DNA of 36,843 bases, taken from positions 1 to 36,843 of the forward strand of contig CAKZTD010000040.1 of NCBI GenBank assembly GCA_937921595.1, in the 5' to 3' direction. Below the pieces are notes generated by a model. It saw only the letters and a list, made by a program, of their open reading frames with translations, was not told where the DNA came from and ran no database searches. This DNA comes from an uncultured Saprospiraceae bacterium (GTDB taxonomy: Bacteria; Bacteroidota; Bacteroidia; Chitinophagales; Saprospiraceae). The position numbers were made by a program, and so were the translations under genes. Positions 22,792 through 32,200 of this stretch are shown piece after piece. Position 1 is the stretch's first letter; each line of letters opens with the position of its first letter.

Positions 22792-25700
22792 TTAAGCATC
22801 ATCGAGAAAGGGAAGGTCTATCTCTACTCTAGTACCAGTCGGATTTTGATTTTCATCAAATAAGTCGATGTATTCAATGGTACAACGATCATGGTCATTT
22901 GGGAAAAGTAATTTTAAACGATCAGTGATGATTTCTGTGGCTCTGGAAGTATGAGATTTTCTTTTTTGAATGGAAATTTCAGCCGCTTTTTTTCTGCCAA
23001 CACCATTGTCTTCAACAGCGCATTTTAGTAGATTATTTTTACTACTGATGGTTACCTTGATTTGACCAGTTTCTGTCTTATGAGAAATCCCATGCCAGAT
23101 CGCATTTTCGATAAAAGGCTGAAGCATCATTGCTGGAATCAGCGTTTCATAAGGATCAATATTTTCGTCAATGATGATGCTGTGTTCGAAAGGGATTTTA
23201 AAGCGTTGTGCTTCAACTTTTAGGTACAAGTTCAGGAGGTCAATTTCCTGTTGAAGCGGATGCGTAGAATTTCGACTGTTTTCTAAAATCATCCGCATAA
23301 GTTTGGAAAACCGACCAAGGTATTCGCTAGCTTGTTGTTTGTCATTTTTTAAAATATAACTATTGATGGACTGCAAACTATTGAATATAAAATGCGGATT
23401 CATTTGGGCAACTAGAGCAGCCATTTTGTTTTCTGCGATCTTGGTTTTTAGGTCTGAGGTTTTCTGGATTTGGTTGATTCGGAGTTTGGCTAAGAATAAA
23501 ATAAGTCCTAAGCCAGCAAGAATAGCTAAGGAAATAAACCACCAGGTTTTCCAGATTGGAGGAAGGATTTCTATTTGAATGATTCGGGCAATTCCCCATT
23601 GTCCTTCTCCATTAGCTCCTTGTGCTATGAACGTATATTTTCCTGGATTTAATTGCGGGTATAAAATCGAACCGGATTCTCCTTTTTCAGTATACGCCCA
23701 ATTGTCATTGTCGCCTTCCAGTTCTAGTTTATATCTTATCTGGGTATTATTTGGAGCAGAGTAATCGGTCGCTCTAAATTGGATTGAAATCGAATTTTGA
23801 GTATAATCTAAATTGATTTCTTTAATTTGATTTATGTTTGAAGTAATCGAATCTTGAAAATATAAATCTTGCCGGATTTCACCATTAATTTTAATATCTG
23901 AAAAAATGATTTGAGAATTAATATTGAAAGATGATACAACTTTTTCAGGAACGATCGTAATGCCATTTGGTCCGCCAAACCAAGTCTCTCCATTTTTTAA
24001 TTTTAGAAAAGCATACTCGCTAAACTGATTGGAAAGCATCCCGTCTTCTAGAGAAAATGATTTAACGCTTTTTGTTTTTATATTATAAAAAGCTAATCCA
24101 TTATCTGTACTGAGCAATAGTTCATGTTTGTTATGGGGGATAATTCCAAGAATGTTATTGCTGGGGAGAGAATCCTTTGTAGTTGAATATTGGATAACCT
24201 TATGTAGATTGTTTTTGTCAAATTTACCTAAGCCGATAGACGTTCCAATCCATAAGGTTTTCTCATCGTTGGATTCATAAAAACAATTGACAGGAGTGTG
24301 GATATCTAAACTATCCTGTTTAATAATAGCCCCCTCTTTTAAAGCAAAAACATCAATGCTTGAATTTTGTTTATTAACATAAATCTGGTTTAGGCGGTCT
24401 TCGAATATAGTCGTATATCCTTTCTCTTTTGAAATATGATTCAATGTCCACTTGTCTTTTTTAGATGATATTTCAAAAAGACCTTTGTTAAGTGTACTGC
24501 CTAACAGCGTTCCATTTTTTAATTGATAGATATATAAGAAACTATGACCTTTTGAACTAGGTAAAAACTGAAAACCATTTTTTTTATTATCGAAATATGC
24601 TATTCCATTATCTAAGGCGACCCAAATTTTTCCATCTTGATCTTTAAACCCATGATTAATAAATTCACAATTATAATAAATAGTTGGGCAACTAATTGAT
24701 CTGATTAATTGCTTGTCTGGACTGAAAATAGCAAGCCCTTGATTATGGAACGCCCAAATTTTTCCGTCGTCGGTTTCGATAAAGTTTTCAAACTTAAAAT
24801 CAGGCCCAAGGTTTGGAATAACATTTCTGGGTATACTTTTAAATTTATTTTTTTCAAGATGTGTATATATTATTCCATTGGGGTGAGCGGTCATCCATAA
24901 AACCTTTTCTCGATCTAATGACAAATGCCTGATTTCATGATCGAATGAAGTAGCCAAAGGATTGTCTACTGGTTTGAGTAGATAAGGAGATAAACTAAGT
25001 TCTTTTTTATTGACTTTATAAAGTTGATTATTAGCCATCGATAAGAGTAAATTCTCCTGGTCAAGTTTAATGACTGAACCGTAAGCATTTTTCATTCGAT
25101 TTAGGATATAAAAAGTATCCTGAATGGCATTCCATTTTATAAGTCCTCGATTTGAAGTAAGCCAAATGTTTTCTGGATTTTCAAAAAGTGCTTGACGAAA
25201 TTCGATAGAATCTTTTTTCAAAGGATCGATGAAAGGGAAGTATTGTTTGCTGGTTATCTGGTTGTTCTTAAGTGTGAATAAATTGAGGCCTACGTTTTTA
25301 TTATCTAAAGAAAAAATATGACTTAAAAACCCAAGAGAATCAACTCCGACAAAATGATGAACAAAATTAGATTGAGCGATGTGTTCTGTTTTTTGAGGAT
25401 CTCGGATGTTTACGCGATAGATATCAGGTTCTGCATAAACCCAAAGGAAACTATCCCTTTCTAAATGGAAAGCTTTATAGTTGTCGGTGATTTTTTTCCC
25501 TTCATCATTTGTTAGCCAAAAGCGATCGAAATTATCCTGTTTACGATTGTAACGATGAATGGCTGTGTAGGTGACAAACCAAAGGTCTTTATTTGAGTCT
25601 TCAAAAAAAGTACTTTGGATAAATTTATCTGCTAAGGATGTTGAATCATGAGGATCTGGGTGATACTGTTTAGCCTTATTGCCATTAAATCGATTAAGAC

Positions 25701-25887
25701 CATTTATAGAGCTGATCCAAACAAAACCTTCGGAGTCATGGTAGTGGTAATAATTATGTTCTCCTGAGCTAAGGTTATTCGTTTCGTCAATTTTATTGTA
25801 CCATAAAATGTCTTGATCCTGCGCCAGATTGACGACAGGATTAAGACAGATGAGTATTAAATAAAAAAGTGGTTTAATTCTTTTCAA
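22792..25887 (-). CDS. LytS-type sensor histidine kinase with Reg_prop propeller and Y_Y_Y domain
   Basis: A 1031-residue sensor. After a signal peptide (MKRIKPLFYLILICLNPVVN) comes a long periplasmic beta-propeller section (about 25-690) with Reg_prop repeats such as SEGFVWISSINGLNRF, KDLWFVTYTAIHRY and GKIWVALDNGIAYFD. Then follow a Y_Y_Y domain (about 697-766, SIQFRATDYSAPNNTQIRYK and LNPGKYTFIAQGANG) and one transmembrane helix (about 777-800). The His_kinase domain has H832 in MNPHFIFNSLQSINSYIL, and the ATPase part includes MLQPFIENAIWHG (N-box) and EDNGVGRKKA. This architecture phosphorylates LytTR-type regulators. It is the last gene after the DyP peroxidase (33-base gap); the LytTR regulator at 28122 is its likely partner, two genes upstream. 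Confidence 0.94.
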   Translation of the reverse strand: MKRIKPLFYLILICLNPVVNLAQDQDILWYNKIDETNNLSSGEHNYYHYHDSEGFVWISSINGLNRFNGNKAKQYHPDPHDSTSLADKFIQSTFFEDSNKDLWFVTYTAIHRYNRKQDNFDRFWLTNDEGKKITDNYKAFHLERDSFLWVYAEPDIYRVNIRDPQKTEHIAQSNFVHHFVGVDSLGFLSHIFSLDNKNVGLNLFTLKNNQITSKQYFPFIDPLKKDSIEFRQALFENPENIWLTSNRGLIKWNAIQDTFYILNRMKNAYGSVIKLDQENLLLSMANNQLYKVNKKELSLSPYLLKPVDNPLATSFDHEIRHLSLDREKVLWMTAHPNGIIYTHLEKNKFKSIPRNVIPNLGPDFKFENFIETDDGKIWAFHNQGLAIFSPDKQLIRSISCPTIYYNCEFINHGFKDQDGKIWVALDNGIAYFDNKKNGFQFLPSSKGHSFLYIYQLKNGTLLGSTLNKGLFEISSKKDKWTLNHISKEKGYTTIFEDRLNQIYVNKQNSSIDVFALKEGAIIKQDSLDIHTPVNCFYESNDEKTLWIGTSIGLGKFDKNNLHKVIQYSTTKDSLPSNNILGIIPHNKHELLLSTDNGLAFYNIKTKSVKSFSLEDGMLSNQFSEYAFLKLKNGETWFGGPNGITIVPEKVVSSFNINSQIIFSDIKINGEIRQDLYFQDSITSNINQIKEINLDYTQNSISIQFRATDYSAPNNTQIRYKLELEGDNDNWAYTEKGESGSILYPQLNPGKYTFIAQGANGEGQWGIARIIQIEILPPIWKTWWFISLAILAGLGLILFLAKLRINQIQKTSDLKTKIAENKMAALVAQMNPHFIFNSLQSINSYILKNDKQQASEYLGRFSKLMRMILENSRNSTHPLQQEIDLLNLYLKVEAQRFKIPFEHSIIIDENIDPYETLIPAMMLQPFIENAIWHGISHKTETGQIKVTISSKNNLLKCAVEDNGVGRKKAAEISIQKRKSHTSRATEIITDRLKLLFPNDHDRCTIEYIDLFDENQNPTGTRVEIDLPFLDDA

Positions 25888-25920
25888 GTTACAATGTAGT
25901 TTCCGTTACAAGGAGTAAAA

Positions 25921-27588
25921 CTAGGCCTTGTCTTTCTTTACTAGCCTTGTCCAATTCTTAATATACAATTTATCCAGCTCTTTTTTACTTTTTTCGGATT
26001 CCTCTTTTTTCGGAATAAAGTTCATGATGCTCCCGAAATTAAAATTAGTTTTAGACATAGCTTTTTCTTTTTTAATATCGAAAGCTGCCTGAATTAATCC
26101 GTTTTGTTGGCTGAGGAGATTGTCTGGAAAAACGGTGATTTTTTTTAAAAAGGAAATACTTGGAGTGAAGAAATAAATCCCTCCTTCAAAATCAACGAGT
26201 TCATTTTCAATTTCGATATTTGCCATTTTAGGGTCACTGTGATTCCACTGGGTAGGAATTGAATAATGACTTCCTTTTTTTGCAAAGATCATGTCCACGC
26301 CACTATGTTTATATATGTGCTGCGTCTTTTCATTTTCTTCCACCTGGTAGTCTTTAAAATTTCCAGCTTTATATTCCCCTCCTGTTTCGATTAAAGGATT
26401 CATGATCCAATGATTCACCATATATTCAAATTGCTCGATCAAACTATTTTGATAAGCTACGAATAGCAAACCCTGAGTTTTAGCATTTTCAGAATAATAA
26501 ACACCTCGCCGTACAATCTTTTTGTTTTCACTCCCAGCAATTCTTGGGTTTGATTTTCGAGCATGAGTATGAAATGGACAACGACTTCCTTGTTGATCGT
26601 CTAAAGGTTCATTGTTATCTACCGAATTCATCACTTCTTTATAATTGAAATCATTCGTCGGTGTGTTGGTTTTTTGATCAGAAAGTGTGAGGGGAGTGCC
26701 ATCATTAAATCGACCAACAATAAGTGCTTCTGGTAGATCATTATTTGGAGCATTGGTTTTGTCTTTAATTTGTTTGACAAGACTATTGATGGCTGTTTTA
26801 TTAAATTCAAATCTTGCGAAAGCACCAAGACTTCCGGCAGGTGCATCCGTATTGCCACCTCGGTCGACAACCAAGGCTAATTTTAATGGCGGTAAATCAT
26901 TTATACTTAGATTACTATTTGAAGCGTCATTAGAATAAGCAGTAGGGAAAAATTTAGGATTTGCAATTCCATCTTCAAAGTTTGACTTACCAAAAGGTTC
27001 TACCTTATTAGATCCGGATTGCTTAAAATAGGTTATTAAATCTTTTGGAGCTGTAAGCTGTGCGGAGATAAATTTTTCTGTGATTTCACTATCGTTTGCG
27101 ATCATTATGATGGCATGAATATTTTCATTTTGTTTGAAAAAATCCTTAGTCTTTTCTTTGCTAAATTTTAACCGCTCATTCAAGTTTCCTAAGAAGGCTT
27201 CATCATTTGGTTTGATTGATTCAGGTAATCCTAGAAAATCATAACCATTATTGGTCAAAGAGAAAGTGATGATGGGATCAGCTATAGCTTTACTTTTTTC
27301 TTGCTTAAAACTTTTAGAAAGCTCATTAAGTTGATCAATTGCAGGAGTGATCTTTGGTGTGAAACTGACGATCCACTTCCTAGCTTCAAGATGATCACTA
27401 AACGTGACGAATAAGTATTTGATACAGTTCCTTTTTGGATGTTTTAGAATACCCGCTTGAAGATCTGAAAGCAAAACTTCATATTTTTTAGCCTTATAAC
27501 CAAGTGCTGGGTTATCCATCAAATTGTTGAATGCTTGTTTTTTACTGTTATCATAACCAGAATATCTGGTTGCTTTAGTGTGTGGCAT
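25921..27588 (-). CDS. DyP-type heme peroxidase
   Basis: A 555-residue protein of the dye-decolourising peroxidase superfamily. The GxxDG region reads EPFG...FEDGIANP with the catalytic Asp at D206 (a short KSN insertion separates EPFG from FEDG). The proximal-heme His lies in CPFHTHARKSNPR (H342, with C337 and R349), and the distal Arg in VRRGVYY (R360/R361). VDRGGNTDAPAGSLGAFARF and FVAYQNSLIEQFEYMVNHW also fit. These residues support an active heme peroxidase. No signal peptide is seen; cytoplasmic location or encapsulation is possible, but no encapsulin gene is nearby. It is longer than many bacterial family members, with a C-terminal basic tail from about 510. It sits in an operon between a 90-residue unknown protein (21-base gap) and the sensor kinase, suggesting that expression answers the kinase-sensed signal. 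Confidence 0.88.
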   Translation of the reverse strand: MPHTKATRYSGYDNSKKQAFNNLMDNPALGYKAKKYEVLLSDLQAGILKHPKRNCIKYLFVTFSDHLEARKWIVSFTPKITPAIDQLNELSKSFKQEKSKAIADPIITFSLTNNGYDFLGLPESIKPNDEAFLGNLNERLKFSKEKTKDFFKQNENIHAIIMIANDSEITEKFISAQLTAPKDLITYFKQSGSNKVEPFGKSNFEDGIANPKFFPTAYSNDASNSNLSINDLPPLKLALVVDRGGNTDAPAGSLGAFARFEFNKTAINSLVKQIKDKTNAPNNDLPEALIVGRFNDGTPLTLSDQKTNTPTNDFNYKEVMNSVDNNEPLDDQQGSRCPFHTHARKSNPRIAGSENKKIVRRGVYYSENAKTQGLLFVAYQNSLIEQFEYMVNHWIMNPLIETGGEYKAGNFKDYQVEENEKTQHIYKHSGVDMIFAKKGSHYSIPTQWNHSDPKMANIEIENELVDFEGGIYFFTPSISFLKKITVFPDNLLSQQNGLIQAAFDIKKEKAMSKTNFNFGSIMNFIPKKEESEKSKKELDKLYIKNWTRLVKKDKA

Positions 27589-27609
27589 GTTCTTTTTGGT
27601 TTTTTGTGT

Positions 27610-27882
27610 TTAGACTAATACGTTTCCAGGAAAAGCTGCAGGATTCGTTTCATGATAATAAGGTGGGCAGGGGAGAGCCAAGTAGTTTAATATTTGATTG
27701 TTATTATCTTTTGCAGCGAATACAGTAATTTCGTTTCCCTGAAAAGTATAATTAATAAGTCCTACCGTGACCGCACCTTGTTGGTTGATGACAGTTTGTC
27801 GATCTTTTTCGTAATACAAATTAGTTGGAGCTTCGTTTCCTTTACCTTGCAAATTGCTTTGATTAAAAATTGTAAGTGCCAT
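27610..27882 (-). CDS. Small hypothetical protein preceding the DyP peroxidase
   Basis: A 90-residue frame from ATG 27882 (MALTIFNQSNLQGKGNEAPT); in-frame ATGs at 27909 and 27933 would lengthen it to 99 or 107, but the added residues overlap a hairpin leader and look less protein-like. It has no signal peptide or transmembrane helix, and a single Cys in LALPCPPYYHE. The middle is beta-rich (AVTVGLINYTFQGNEITVFA). I do not recognise a family. It is 21 bases upstream of the DyP gene on the same strand, so it is probably the first gene of that operon and could be a peroxidase partner or substrate-binding protein; that is inference. Confidence 0.65.
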   Translation of the reverse strand: MALTIFNQSNLQGKGNEAPTNLYYEKDRQTVINQQGAVTVGLINYTFQGNEITVFAAKDNNNQILNYLALPCPPYYHETNPAAFPGNVLV

Positions 27883-27919
27883 AAATAGAGATGTTTTTAT
27901 GCTGTACATTGAATTTAGG

Positions 27920-27957
27920 GTGCTCCCTGACATAGAAGGGGATGTTCCTTCGGGAGC
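27920..27957 (-). promoter_or_regulatory. Structured leader hairpin upstream of the DyP operon
   Basis: TGCTCCC and GGGAGCA form the outer stem. Within the enclosed loop GAAGG and CCTTC can pair again. It lies between repeat site B and the 90-residue protein, so it would be in the 5' leader. It might be an mRNA stability element or attenuator. Confidence 0.5.
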
Positions 27958-28033
27958 ATAAAATCGGATGTACGTGGTTAAAAAATAAGACCTCTGAAAT
28001 TAATTATTGCATTCTAGAAAAACACTGCTGCAT

Positions 28034-28061
28034 GTACAAGTAGACCTTTCGGTTGTACGAA
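28034..28061 (-). promoter_or_regulatory. Tandem repeat site B, 21-bp period (candidate LytTR operator)
   Basis: Half-sites GTACAAG (28034) and GTACGAA (28055) start 21 bp apart. Site A at 22729 has the same period, orientation and flanking bases (TTT.GG.TGTACGAA.GA). It lies between the response regulator stop and the 90-residue/DyP/kinase genes, about 150 bases upstream of the first ATG. A weaker half-site is at 27970. Confidence 0.5.
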
Positions 28062-28121
28062 TGATAGAAGTCCTTGAATGAATGTTTTACTTGGACTCGA
28101 TTGAAAGAGGAGTATTTATGT

Positions 28122-28880
28122 CTAAAAGTTATCTTTAAAATGTTTAGAGACAGGAACATTACTGTTATCTGTGAGGATGAGTTGGTGACCATCAACCTTG
28201 ATGTATTTTTTGATGTGGACAGAGTTGACGATATGCGATCGATGAGATTGAACAAAATTATAATACTCTAACTCATCTTTATAATAGCCAATGTTTTTGG
28301 AAACAAGCATCGTACTGCCATCGACAAAACAAAAGAGGCAATAATTTCTTTGCGCTTCTAATCGAACGATATCTTTAATTTTTACATAAGAAATCCCCTT
28401 GTCATCTGGCAAACGGATAACTGTATCTTGAGAAAAGGAATTGTTGTGAAGATTGCTGACTAGATTACCAATCACTTTACTTCGGTTGGTTTCCGTAGCA
28501 GGTGTTCCGTTGTCAACTTTTTGATGGAGTTTTTCTATGGCTTCTTTTAATTCATCGACATCCATGGGCTTGAGGATGTAATCTAATGCACTCAACTTAA
28601 TAGCACTGATCGCATAACGTGCATGAGCTGTGACGAAAATAATGTGAATCCCGTCGTCCTGAATCTTGCTGGCTACTTCTAGACCTGTCATCTGAGGCAT
28701 TTCGATATCTAGAAAAACTAAGCCGGGTTTTTCTGCAAGAATTGCTTCTAGACCAAGAACAGAGTTGTCGAATTTTCCGACAATTTCTACGGTAGGGCAG
28801 TAAAGCTTAATCTGTTCTTCTATAGCATTTAAACTATCTAATTCGTCATCGATAAGAATAGCACGAATGGAATCTCCCAT
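28122..28880 (-). CDS. LytTR-family response regulator
   Basis: A 252-residue regulator starting MGDSIRAILIDDELDSLNAI. The receiver domain (about 7-120) has the acidic pair DDE (11-13), phospho-acceptor D58 in LVFLDIEMPQMTG, the Thr of FVTAHARYA and the Lys of DYILKPMDVDE. The LytTR DNA-binding domain covers about 150-252: LPDDKGISYVKIKDIVRLEA, YCLFCFVDGSTMLVSKNIGY, FVQSHRSHIVNSVHIKKYIK, the standard LytTR pattern of QRSHIVN-like residues followed by VPVSKHFKDNF. Partner kinases are LytS-type, and one lies 2.2 kb downstream on the same strand. It is divergent from pyruvate carboxylase. I infer that it binds the repeat sites A and B. Confidence 0.94.
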   Translation of the reverse strand: MGDSIRAILIDDELDSLNAIEEQIKLYCPTVEIVGKFDNSVLGLEAILAEKPGLVFLDIEMPQMTGLEVASKIQDDGIHIIFVTAHARYAISAIKLSALDYILKPMDVDELKEAIEKLHQKVDNGTPATETNRSKVIGNLVSNLHNNSFSQDTVIRLPDDKGISYVKIKDIVRLEAQRNYCLFCFVDGSTMLVSKNIGYYKDELEYYNFVQSHRSHIVNSVHIKKYIKVDGHQLILTDNSNVPVSKHFKDNF

Positions 28881-29201
28881 TGGGTTGCTGGTTTTTTGTA
28901 ATAAGCTAGCTTTCAGTGATGTTTGAAAACACTGAGCAATAAATATATTTGAAATTGACTAGGGAGTCTTTAAATACATAATAGTCTTCCTGTCGGATTA
29001 AATTATGTTGTTTAGCTTTTAGGAAGTTCTAATTTAAAAAATATTTATTACAATTTATTGTTGAGCTTGTAAGTAAATGGCCAAAGAATAGAAAATCATT
29101 TTCTTTTTCTGGCTATCGGGGTATAAATTTAATATCTTTGACCTCCTTCACTATCCAAATCAATCCAAATTTTTAAATTTTCCTTGAGGTTTAGTCGATA
29201 A
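28881..29201. other. Divergent promoter region between the LytTR regulator and pyruvate carboxylase
   Basis: No gene is visible in 321 bases. Toward the regulator, TCAGTG and CACTGA form an inverted repeat near 28915-28938 that could be an operator. Toward pyruvate carboxylase is an exact -7 box, listed separately. Confidence 0.5.
29133..29140 (+). promoter_or_regulatory. -7 box of pyruvate carboxylase
   Basis: TATCTTTG matches the Bacteroidota housekeeping promoter -7 consensus TAnnTTTG exactly and lies 62 bases upstream of the ATG. The -33 TTTG element is only weakly matched. Confidence 0.55.
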
Positions 29202-32200
29202 ATGGCTATGTCTTTTATTAAAACAATGTTCATGAGTATTCCCGTTACACCGATCACAAAACTCTTAGTTGCCAATCGTGGCGAAATTGCCATTCGTATT
29301 CTTAGAGCTGCTTCAGAATTGAAAATCCGAACAGTGGCGATGTTTACTTTCGAAGATCGTTATTCTTTACACCGATACAAAGCAGATGAAGCTTATCAAA
29401 TCGGAGATAAAGACGATCCACTAAAACCATATTTGGATATTGAGATTATTTTAAAAACGGCTAAAGCACATGCCGTCGATGCGATTCATCCTGGATATGG
29501 ATTTCTTTCTGAGAATGTACACTTCGCCAGACGTTGTAGAGAAGAAGGAATAATATTTATTGGTCCAGCTCCTGAAGTGATGGATCAATTAGGAGATAAA
29601 GTCGCTGCGAAAAATATTGCTAGAGCGGTTGATGTTCCTTTGATTGAAGATAGCCAAAAAGAATTGTCATCAGATGAAATTGTCCTCGAAGAAGGGAGGA
29701 GAATTGGTTTTCCGATTATGGTCAAAGCAGTTTCAGGAGGAGGCGGTCGTGGAATGCGGGTGGTACGTTCGGAAGAAAATTTAATTACAGAACTTAATGA
29801 AGCAAAAGGAGAAGCCAGAACTGCTTTTGGCGACGATACTGTTTTTTTAGAAAAATATATTGAAAATCCTAAGCACATTGAAGTACAAATCTTAGGAGAT
29901 AAACATGGAAATTTAGTTCATCTTTTCGAAAGAGATTGTTCGGTACAAAGGCGATTTCAAAAAGTCGTAGAAGTTGCTCCGGCAATGAATCTAAAAGAAT
30001 CCACTCGACAATCGCTTTATGATTATGCTTTAAAAATTACCAGACATGTAAACTATACGCATGCTGGAACGGTAGAGTTTTTAGTCGATCAGAACGAACA
30101 AATATATTTTATAGAAGTCAATCCTAGAATCCAGGTTGAGCATACAATTACAGAAGAAGTAACAGGAATAGATATTGTACGTTCTCAGATTTTGATAGCG
30201 ATGGGTTATCCACTATCTCATCCGAAAATCATGATTGGAAAACAATCAGATATTACTTGTAAAGGTTTTGCTATTCAATGTAGAATTACTACGGAAAATC
30301 CAATAGCGGATTTTAAACCTGATTATGGAACCTTGATCGCTTATCGTTCTGCTGCTGGTTTTGGAATCCGATTGGATGCAGGAAGTGCTTATCCGGGAGC
30401 TAAGATTTCTCCATATTTTGATAGCCTTTTAGTAAAGGTGACGGCTTGGGGGCGAACCCTTTCTGAAGCTTCACAACGTTTGCACCGAGCACTTAGAGAG
30501 TTTAGAATTCGAGGCGTCAAAACGAATATCGGTTTCTTGTTGAATCTTTTACAAAATGAAACTTTTCAAAATGGAGAAGCAACCGTAAACTTTATTGGCG
30601 AGCAACAAGATTTGCTCAAGCCTCCAGGGTGGAAAGATCGAGGAACGAAAATGCTCCGATATTTGGCTAAGGTAATTGTCAATGGAAATCCGGATGTCAA
30701 ATATATAGATGACCGGCAACATTTTATAAAAGCGGAAGTTCCGGCGTTTGATGCATCTAAATCTTTTCCAAAAGGGACCAAGGATTTATTAAATGAATTA
30801 GGACCAGAAGGTTTTTGTGATTGGTTGAAAAAAGAAAAGAAAATTCATTTTACAGATACGACATTTCGAGACGGACATCAATCTCTTTTGGCAACGCGAA
30901 TGCGAACTTTTGATATGCTAAAAGTTGCAGAAAGTTATGCTCGACATCATGGAGGAGATTTGTTTTCTATGGAAGTTTGGGGAGGAGCAACCTTTGATGT
31001 ATCGCTTCGGTTTTTAAAAGAAGATCCTTGGCAACGATTAGCAGCGCTTCGAAAAGCAATGCCAAATGTATTGCTTCAAATGTTGTTGCGAGGTTCCAAT
31101 GCTGTTGGATATGCGGCTTATCCTGATAACCTAGTGGAAGCTTTTGTTGAGAAAGCAGCAGAAACAGGAATGGATGTGTTTAGGATTTTTGATTCGCTGA
31201 ATTGGGTGGAAGCGATGAAGACAAGTATCCATGCGGTTCGCGAACGAACGGATGCTTTGGCTGAAGCTTGTATTTGTTATAGCGGTGATGTGATGAATCC
31301 GAATGAGACAAAATTTAATCTTCAGTATTATCTTGATTTAGCGAGAAGATTGGAAGATGAAGGAGCTCACATTTTAGGGATCAAAGATATGGCTGGATTA
31401 TTAAAACCATATGCTGCTGAACATTTGATTGGAGAACTGAAAAATGTAATTGATATTCCATTGCATTTGCATACCCATGATACTTCTTCCATTCAATCTA
31501 CCACTTATTTGAAAGCAATCGAAAGTGGTATTGATGTAGTCGATGTAGCAATCAGTTCAATGTCTGGTTTGACTTCACAGCCTAATTTTAATTCCATGGT
31601 TGCGATGTTAGAAGGTCAGGAAAGGGAGCAATCAATTGATCTTAAATCGCTGAATAAATTTTCTAATTATTGGGAAGGAGTGAGACGATATTATTATCCT
31701 TTTGAATCGGAATTGCGATCGGGTAGTGCAGAGGTTTATGAACATGAAATTCCTGGAGGTCAATACTCAAATCTTCGACCTCAAGCTCGAGGTTTAGGTT
31801 TGGAAGATCAGTTTGAAACCATCAAAGAAAATTATCGAATTGTCAATGATCTTTTTGGTGGGATTGTAAAAGTGACACCTTCGTCAAAAGTCGTTGGAGA
31901 TATGGCGATGTTTATGACTGCGAATAATTTGACGAAAGAGGATGTTTTAGAAAAAGGAAATACCCTTGCTTTTCCAGATAGTGTAAAAGCATTGATGCGT
32001 GGAGATCTTGGCCAGATTGAAGGTGGTTTTCCGAAAGAAATTCAAAAGCTAATTTTAAATAAAGAAAAGCCTTACACCAACAAACCGAATGCTCATTTGG
32101 AGCCTGTTGATTTTGATAAAGAGTTTAAGGAATTTCAAAAAGAATTTGGAAATATAGTAACGGAGTTGGACTTTATTTCTTATAAACTATATCCAAAAGT

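Noticed and set aside
22519-22863. 114-codon plus-strand open frame between the START gene and the kinase gene
   Set aside because: It needs a TTG start, overlaps the 3' end of the kinase gene on the other strand, contains repeat site A and has no recognisable domain. I treat it as chance, though a decayed gene cannot be excluded.
25921-27588. Encapsulin cargo peroxidase system
   Set aside because: No encapsulin shell gene is nearby, and I could not identify a recognised targeting peptide in the C-terminal tail.
22729-28061. Sites A and B as direct repeats marking a 5.3-kb integrated element
   Set aside because: The similarity is limited to the two half-sites and nearby bases, and there is no integrase, transposase or composition shift between them. 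The internal 21-bp period fits operators better.
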